A DNA stretch of 64,000 bases. Source: Lampris incognitus (Eukaryota > Chordata > Actinopteri > Lampriformes > Lampridae). The notes beneath the pieces were generated by a model, which had not been told where the DNA came from, searched no databases, and saw only the letters and a list, made by a program, of their open reading frames with translations. The DNA is taken from contig NC_079219.1 in the NCBI RefSeq assembly GCF_029633865.1, positions 59,110,608 to 59,174,607 of the forward strand, read 5' to 3'. Below, piece after piece: positions 58,801 through 64,000 of this stretch. Position 1 is the first letter of the stretch, and each line of letters starts with the position of its first letter. Both the position numbers and the translations under genes were made by a program.

Positions 58801-61410
58801 GGATGTGAGATGGAAGAGAAAGAATTCTGAGTTGGATGAAGTAGTGAGAGGGTACCCAAGGAGGAGAGAGTGGTGACTGGCGCGGACTTCAATGGGCATG
58901 TTGGTGAGGGGAACAGAGGTGATGGGTGGGTATGGTGTCAAGGAGAGGAATGTGGAAGGACAGATGGTGGTGGATTTTGCAAAAAGGATGTAAATGGCTG
59001 TCGTGAATGCATATTTCAAGAAGGAAGAACAAAATGTGATGTATAAGAGTGGACCAATGCCAGGGACCAACACCAGCTCTTCTTGCCATGCCTCGGTCAA
59101 GGGCACAGACAGGAGTATTAACCTAACACTAACCTAACATGCATTGTCTTTTTGATCAGGAGGCAGCAGTATGGTTTCATGCCATGAAAGAGCACCACAG
59201 ATGTGATGTTTGCTTTGAGAATGTTGATGGAGAAGTATAGAGAAGACCAGAAGGAGTTACATTGTGCCTTGTGGATTTAGAGAAAGCATACGACAGGGTG
59301 CCGAGAGAGGAGGTGTGGTATTGTAGGAGGAAGTCGGGAGTTGCAGAGAAGTATGTAGGAGTGGTGCAGGATATGTATGAGGGCAGTGTGACAGTGGTGA
59401 GGTGTGTGGTTGGAATGACAGATGGGTTCAAGGTGGAGGTGGGATTACATCAAGGATCGGCTCTGAGCCCTTTCTTGTTTGAAATGGTGGACATGTTGAC
59501 GGACGAGATCAGGCAGGCATCTCCATGGACTATGATGTTAGCAGATGACATTGTGATCTGTAGTGAGAGTAGGGTGCAGGTTGAGGAGAGCCTGGAGAGG
59601 TGGAGGTATGCACTGGAGAGAAGAGGAATGAAAGTCAGTAGGAACAAGACGGAATACCTATGCGTGAATGAGAGAGAGGACAGTGGAATGGTCAGGATGC
59701 AAGGAGTGGAGGTGACGAAGGTGTGTGAGTTTAAATACTTCGGGTCAACTGTCCAAAGTAACGGGGAGTGCAGAAGAGAGGTGAAGAAGAGAGTGCAGGC
59801 AGGGTGGAGTGGGTGGAGAAGAGTGTCAGGAGTGATTTGTGACAGAAGGGTACCAGCAAGAGTTAAAGGGAAGGTTTACAAGATGGCTGTGAGACCAGCT
59901 ATGTTATATGGTTTGGAGACAGTGGCACTGACAAAAAGACAGAGGTAGGAGCTGAAGGTGGGAGAGTTGAAGATGATAAGATTTTCATTGGGAGTGATGA
60001 CGAAGGACGGGATTAGGAATGAGTATATTAGACGGACAGCTCAGGTTGGACGGTTTGGAGACAAAGCAAGAGAGGCAAGATTGAGATGGTTTGGACATGT
60101 GTGGAGGACAGATGCTGGGTATATTGGGAGAAGTATGAATATGGAGCTGCCAGGGAAGAGGAGAAGAGGAAGGCCAAAGAGGAGGTTTATGGATGTGGTG
60201 AGGGAGGACATGCATGCAGGTGGTTGGTGTGACAGAGGAAGATGCGGAGGACAGAAAGAGATGGAAACGGATGATCCACTGTGGTGACCTCTAATGGGAG
60301 CAGCCGAAAGAAGAAGAAGAAGATCTTATCTTTAATATCACAATCCAAATCATATATTAATACCTTTAACTACTCATGTAGTGCAGAGAAAAGTTTTGGT
60401 GAGTAGGCATATGGAGAACAGAGATGTGGGGTGTCAGATTCATGGAAAAGAGATGGCAAACTGATTCGTAATCAAGGATTTAAAATTCACCCGTCACTTG
60501 TGCTGATTAATGGGGCTCAGTGAGCGGACATGCCACTCCATCTCTAAATGCACAGTAGGGTGCAGATTCTAGAGATTATTATCAAAACATGTAAGTTATT
60601 TAAAATCGCCTTAATATCAGCGTATCGCTGATCATCCCTTCTTCAATCATCGATATACAATCCGAATGCCAGCTGGTGCAAGCCTGGGTGATGTGTTTTT
60701 TTTCCTACCTGGTCTTTGCCATCTCTGTCTATATATTGGAAGTCCTTGAGGGTCTGGACTGCGTAGATATTTTCTCGGCATTGTTGGGCGACGCGCTCTG
60801 AACCCGTCTTGATAAGGTACTCCATAAGAGTCATAGCCTGTTGCCAAGACAGATCACATCGAGTAAGAACAGGTAGCTAAGGTCTTCATACTTGACTTAA
60901 TAAAAGGATATGTCCTTAAAACAAATAAATAAAAATCAACCAACAGCTCATAATTAAACTTTTTGGACAAAAAACACCGCACACCTTGTACACATGTCTC
61001 CAGTTCTTTCCGTGGTCATTGAGGCGTTTCCAAACCATGCTCATGATTTCAGAAAAGGCCACAACATTGTAGGTCAGATCTGCTATCTCTGACATCAGAG
61101 AGCTGCTGGGGCCCCATGGGTCATTGGACGTCGCCTCTCTAACCTGGACAATAATAAGGAAGATGGAGAACTTTCAATTAACCTCTACAAGAGTGGTTCT
61201 CCACCAAATCAATAAGGGAGGGTGGGAGGCTCGGTTAAAATGTAGGCTATTATTAAAACATGCACGCACAGGGAGGGAGGAGCAAATTAAATAATCGATA
61301 ATAAGGAAAGGAGGGTGGGAGCAGAAAGTAGATGATACAACCTTGATTTCAGCCTCTGAATAGTTATGGACAATGTTCTTCACTTGTCGCCGCAGCGATG
61401 AAGTCGACAT
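43824..61410 (-). CDS. epn1: Epsin-1, clathrin endocytic adaptor
   Basis: Eleven coding exons on minus (61342-61410, 60985-61143, 60709-60837, 57080-57200, 53411-53568, 53114-53185, 50793-50876, 49919-50201, 49071-49235, 48548-48790, 43824-44296) join to 651 residues. The ENTH domain covers about residues 1-150 and keeps the PI(4,5)P2-binding residues known from rat epsin: R8, K11, R25, N30, R63, K69, H73 and K76. Ubiquitin-interacting motifs lie at about 193-211 ([18 protein letters not shown]), 219-235 (weaker, [10 protein letters not shown]) and 243-258 ([16 protein letters not shown]). Seven DPW motifs and one GPW, which bind AP-2 alpha, lie between about 274 and 390. A clathrin box LVDLDSL is at 460-466, and NPF motifs for EH domains are at about 488, 524 and 647, the last in the C-terminal NPFLL. 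Epsin bends membrane and links ubiquitinated cargo to clathrin coats. The start MSTSSLRRQ matches the family exactly. The epn1 symbol is favoured over epn2/3 by nearby isoc2. Confidence 0.95.
44788..45227 (-). repeat. SINE family B, full length, in epn1 intron 10
   Basis: Minus orientation: a T-run at 44788-44801 corresponds to the A-tail, the body follows, and the tRNA-like head ends at TACGCTACCCGGACGCCC. Box B reads GGATTCGAACC on plus. Confidence 0.8.
45229..48400 (-). mobile_element. L1/Tx1-like LINE, 5' truncated, interrupted by a Tc1 palindrome
   Basis: The minus frame 47518-48393 encodes [40 protein letters not shown] and [20 protein letters not shown], the post-RT part of L1/Tx1 ORF2, open over 291 codons. 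A further frame (46746-47180) carries the C-terminal [11 protein letters not shown] and [10 protein letters not shown] words. The 3' UTR appears to continue past the Tc1 insertion to the T-run at about 45234, but that limit is inferred. It is in epn1 intron 10, in the sense orientation. Confidence 0.75.
45331..46527. mobile_element. Palindromic Tc1-like element (two head-to-head half-copies)
   Basis: Two arms of 535 bp (45331-45865 and 45993-46527) are near-perfect inverted copies around a 127-bp spacer. Both outer ends are CACTACCGTTCAAAAGTTTG, a Tc1 terminus, flanked by TA. Each arm encodes the start of a Tc1 transposase ([20 protein letters not shown], a helix-turn-helix with [13 protein letters not shown]). 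The minus copy continues through the spacer to [17 protein letters not shown] and [12 protein letters not shown]. The catalytic DDE part is absent. It could not make an active transposase, but intact ends might allow mobilisation in trans. Confidence 0.9.
50265..50342 (-). repeat. (CA)n-rich microsatellite in epn1 intron 7
   Basis: CACACAC runs interrupted by CCTACACG repeat words over about 75 bases. Confidence 0.8.
51464..52003. mobile_element. Internally deleted Tc1/mariner-like element in epn1 intron 6
   Basis: Ends are inverted: CAGATGGGTGACAAATTAA left and TTAATTTGTCACCCGTCTG right. Inside, the plus frame retains a transposase C-terminus ([19 protein letters not shown]) with the NPxEHLW motif typical of Tc1/mariner DDE domains. 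The N-terminal part is missing, so the copy is non-autonomous. Confidence 0.8.
52004..53113. other. epn1 intron 6 remainder
   Basis: No feature recognised. Sequence is AT-rich with an ATAAATAAATAAATAGATAG run near 52350. Confidence 0.4.
54485..55253 (+). mobile_element. RTE-like LINE, 3' third, nested in the hAT element
   Basis: It begins within the RT palm ([20 protein letters not shown]) and continues [35 protein letters not shown] and [17 protein letters not shown], with breaks, to the GAGCAGCCGAAAG end and a (TAG)n tail. Confidence 0.85.
55889..56262 (-). repeat. SINE family A inserted into hAT transposase sequence
   Basis: It lies between two pieces of the hAT coding region. CTTGATAC occurs immediately left (55880-55887) and again just right of the head (GATCTTGATACTG, about 56265-56277), a probable target-site duplication. 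The internal CA tract is not expanded here. Confidence 0.85.
57201..58075. other. epn1 intron 3, part adjoining exon 4
   Basis: TTTATATAGCGCTTTTCTAG at about 57558-57577 is a phrase often seen at the ends of fish repeats. Nothing else was recognised. Confidence 0.35.
58076..58146 (+). repeat. SINE family A 3' tail only
   Basis: GGCATCCCCGCGACCCTGAG through GGATAAGCGG and a (TGGA)n tail. A 5'-truncated scrap. Confidence 0.75.
58440..60322 (+). mobile_element. RTE-like LINE, longest copy, with endonuclease and RT remnants
   Basis: The endonuclease N-terminus is visible ([36 protein letters not shown]). After breaks the RT follows: [31 protein letters not shown] and [13 protein letters not shown], where the catalytic box is LADD instead of the usual FADD or YADD. 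It continues through [13 protein letters not shown] and [17 protein letters not shown] to the GAGCAGCCGAAAG end with an (AAG)n tail. The middle is deleted and replaced by a SINE tail at about 59055-59145. It is antisense in epn1 intron 3 and dead as it stands. Confidence 0.85.
59055..59145 (-). repeat. SINE tail scrap inside the RTE-like LINE
   Basis: The complement matches the tail at 37520-37600 (CTGTCTGTGCCC, AAGAAGAGCTGGTGTTGGTC). It interrupts the LINE between its endonuclease and RT parts. Confidence 0.6.
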
Positions 61411-64000
61411 GGCAACCGTCTGGCTGTCAGGCTCCACTGTAATCTGACAGCATATGATGGAGAGAGGTTGAAAATACACTAAGCAAATAGTACAAAAAAT
61501 AGTGTTAAGACAGTGAAGATTGAATGAATAAACGGGTGGGAGAAGACAGGAGATTACATATGAATAAGCCTAGTTATTTTAAAGAGAAACAGACAGGGAG
61601 TTGGCAACAAAGACAGACCTCAAGAAAAAAAGATACAGTGTGAGAGATGGAGTCTATAGTGGCTATCAAAGTCAACAGACACAGGCTTCCTAGTGGCACA
61701 AGGGGAAGAAAAACAGTGTCATAAACACCTGTTACTCAAGAATGGTAAAGGATAGGGATCTCTTTTCTCGGTATCTCTTGTTCTCTCTCTTTTTTTTTTC
61801 TCCCAGTGCCACCCGTTCATGGAGCGCTCTCTCAGCCTGTTTCTCCCTGCGGCGACATTGGGTCCCGAAACCACAGGTTCAAGGGGATAAAAACTGTTGA
61901 GTGAGAAGAATATGCTTTACATTGAGAACACACACATTCACCAGCAGATTACTTAGTCTGCAACTTGATAAACTGAATTCCCATTTACACTTGGACTGAT
62001 CTAACAGCGACCACACTAAGGACAGACAAAGAACAGCAAGTATACATGCTAAAAAATCACATGAAAGATTGCTGATACACCCAATGAATGGTTCACTGAT
62101 GCACCATGCAAGCAAGCTTTTCCACTTAAAACTATCAGTTTCAGGTCAGCTATACCAACTTGACAAGGAAGTTGACTGCTCACTGCAAATTTGACATTTC
62201 CGAGTCATCTTGTATCTCTCACACATAAACAGGCAGATATGGCTTATGATAAAACATTAATAATGACAGCAAGTTTCAAATACAGCTATTGTCACTGCAG
62301 AAAAGTTACAACAACCAAGACTTTTTTTTTAATGAAAAAAAAAATGAAAGCACTAATAATGACTTTTTCTGAGATGGGGCATGTTCCCGTAACGGACGTA
62401 TCCTGAAATACTGTGAGCAAAAGGGAACTAATCTTTGCCTTGTTCTGCAAAATTCAACATTAAAAATAACTGCTTCATTTCTAGCAGCAGGTTTCACATT
62501 AGCTATGTTATTGTTGAGTAAAGACTCTCGTGAAAGAGGCACATGTCCTTTTAATGCCCAACATGACTACCTCTAATATATATTTCACCAGCAAGACAGC
62601 CAACATAAAGCAAGACATGGCACCATTGGAGCTCATCTATGTTGATCAACTGCCAGAGTCAAGAGTCTGTGATTAGAGATACACAATTCAATCCTATTAA
62701 TCCTAGCTGCAACGTCCATACAATTTTAATTCCACTGACTTATCTAAAGAGTAGGACCTTACAGGGACAGCTCCTCTGTAAACTTGTGTTAAGTAGTGCT
62801 AGGCAATAACTAAACATTATTGTTTATCATTTATTGTTTTTCAGAGTCAAGTAGGCAGTATGTTAACCTACATCTAAACACCAAGTGTACAACTATCCAT
62901 AGCTGTTTGATCTGACACACAACTGCAAAAAGTTCATTATGCAGAGATTTTAATTACATTGATAAAAGCAAGATTTTTACAACCAAAAGAAAAACAATTA
63001 AATGTTGTAGTATGAAGCTCAAACAACTGGACAAAACAGTACTTTGGAAATTCTTTGCGGTTCTGAGATTGGTTGAAATAACTTCTTGCATTACTAAGCA
63101 CTGTTTAAACATTTAACATAAGCTAAAGGCGTAGATATAAAACATGGTTGCTCTCAAGGCCCACTTCTATCGCTCTGGAAGGAGTGTAGTAACTAACAAG
63201 CACTGTGAAGAATAAGTTACAATACATTTATACATAATGATCACTTGACTTTTGTTAAGCTATCAACATACAAAATACACAGAGACAGAACGGGCCTTAC
63301 ATACTCTTAAAATTCAGTTAAAGGATCTGGTTAATATCGAGTGCCTTAGACATATCCGAAATTAAGGGCGAGACAAATAGACAAGAGTTGCATAACCTTA
63401 AACAGGGACAACCATTCCAAAAGTCAGTTTAGATATTCCTGAAACACGGTGCCAAAGTTCAGATGAGCCATCTCATCCTGCAAACTATTGGTGTGGCGAT
63501 AAGGGACACGTATAAACTCCACCACCGTTCAATACCTCGAGCGACTCCCTTTCATAATCAGATGAAGCACAATTCCTAAGAATCATCGTGCAGTGTGGAA
63601 AAATAAACTCAGGGCACAGTATTTACTGTTCCAATGCCCAAATCCATTTTGTCACATATACTCCCAATAATCACAAAAAACATCTTGTACTTACAAGGAA
63701 GAAATGAAGCGAGCTAGCCCTATCAGGAATTTCCATCAAACGTACTCTAATGTGAATGTTAAATACACATTTAAACATGCCCTGTCACTTACTTTAAAGC
63801 TTTCTGTATGTTTTCTTCCACATGCAACAAGTTATTTGATAGCAGCTACTAGCTGGGCACACTTTGAGATAAAGTTTGGCATTTATCAGATCACACTTGA
63901 TAAGAGGGACAAACGCAGCATTAGGCGATCACTGAATACTGTAGCTAAGGTCACAGAAGGTACTTATCTGTAGATCCAACTGATTTGCTAAAGTTAGCCA
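61411..64000. other. Region upstream of the epn1 coding start
   Basis: It probably holds 5' UTR exon(s) or the first intron of epn1, but no CpG-rich promoter-like stretch, repeat family or coding exon was recognised. The sequence is AT-rich and unique-looking. Confidence 0.4.

Overview
The window is vertebrate nuclear DNA, almost certainly from a teleost fish. Genes are split into short exons with GT-AG introns, and the introns are crowded with tRNA-derived SINEs, RTE, L2-like and L1/Tx1-like LINEs, hAT, Tc1/mariner and Harbinger-like DNA elements, (CA)n tracts and long minisatellites. No prokaryotic, organellar or viral gene was seen. No novel molecular system was found; the most unusual items are gene-structure and repeat-architecture features.

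Six protein-coding genes can be read from their exons. (1) The last two coding exons of a recoverin/visinin-type calcium sensor (+, 2564-3209); its large first exon lies left of the window. (2) A GSG1-family four-pass membrane protein, best matched to gsg1l2 (-, 14333 to 6873, six exons), converging on recoverin. (3) The autophagy ubiquitin-like protein atg12 (-, 22581 to 17420, four exons). (4) isoc2, an isochorismatase-fold hydrolase (+, first base of the start codon probably at 25223, coding body 27958-31515). (5) A FOXJ2/FOXJ3-class forkhead factor (+, 32963-40846, nine coding exons). (6) Epsin-1, epn1 (-, 61410 to 43824, eleven coding exons), converging on the forkhead gene. Reading frames and splice phases close exactly for all of them: 350, 121, 197, 614 and 651 residues for genes 2 to 6.

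Layout: 1-5 kb recoverin end and LINE/SINE debris; 6.8-14.4 kb gsg1l2; 14.4-17.3 kb gene-free; 17.3-22.6 kb atg12; 22.6-25.1 kb repeat-rich spacer between the divergent atg12 and isoc2 promoters; 24.5-29.9 kb a block of three tandem arrays (a TACC microsatellite, a 53-bp minisatellite of about 43 units and a 46-bp minisatellite of about 28 units) in and just before isoc2; 32-41 kb forkhead gene; 41-43.8 kb convergent 3' ends; 43.8-61.4 kb epn1, whose introns hold nested transposons including a 1.2-kb near-perfect Tc1 palindrome; 61.4-64 kb upstream of the epn1 coding start with nothing recognised.

The genes share no pathway. Recoverin with gsg1l2 recalls human 17p13.1 and isoc2 with epn1 recalls human 19q13.42, so the window looks like a join of two ancestral neighbourhoods. 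The most interesting observations are an in-frame partial copy of the gsg1l2 terminal coding end directly behind its exon 2, a start codon of isoc2 apparently split by a minisatellite-filled intron, the palindromic Tc1, and a SINE split by an insert that carries promoter-like motifs.
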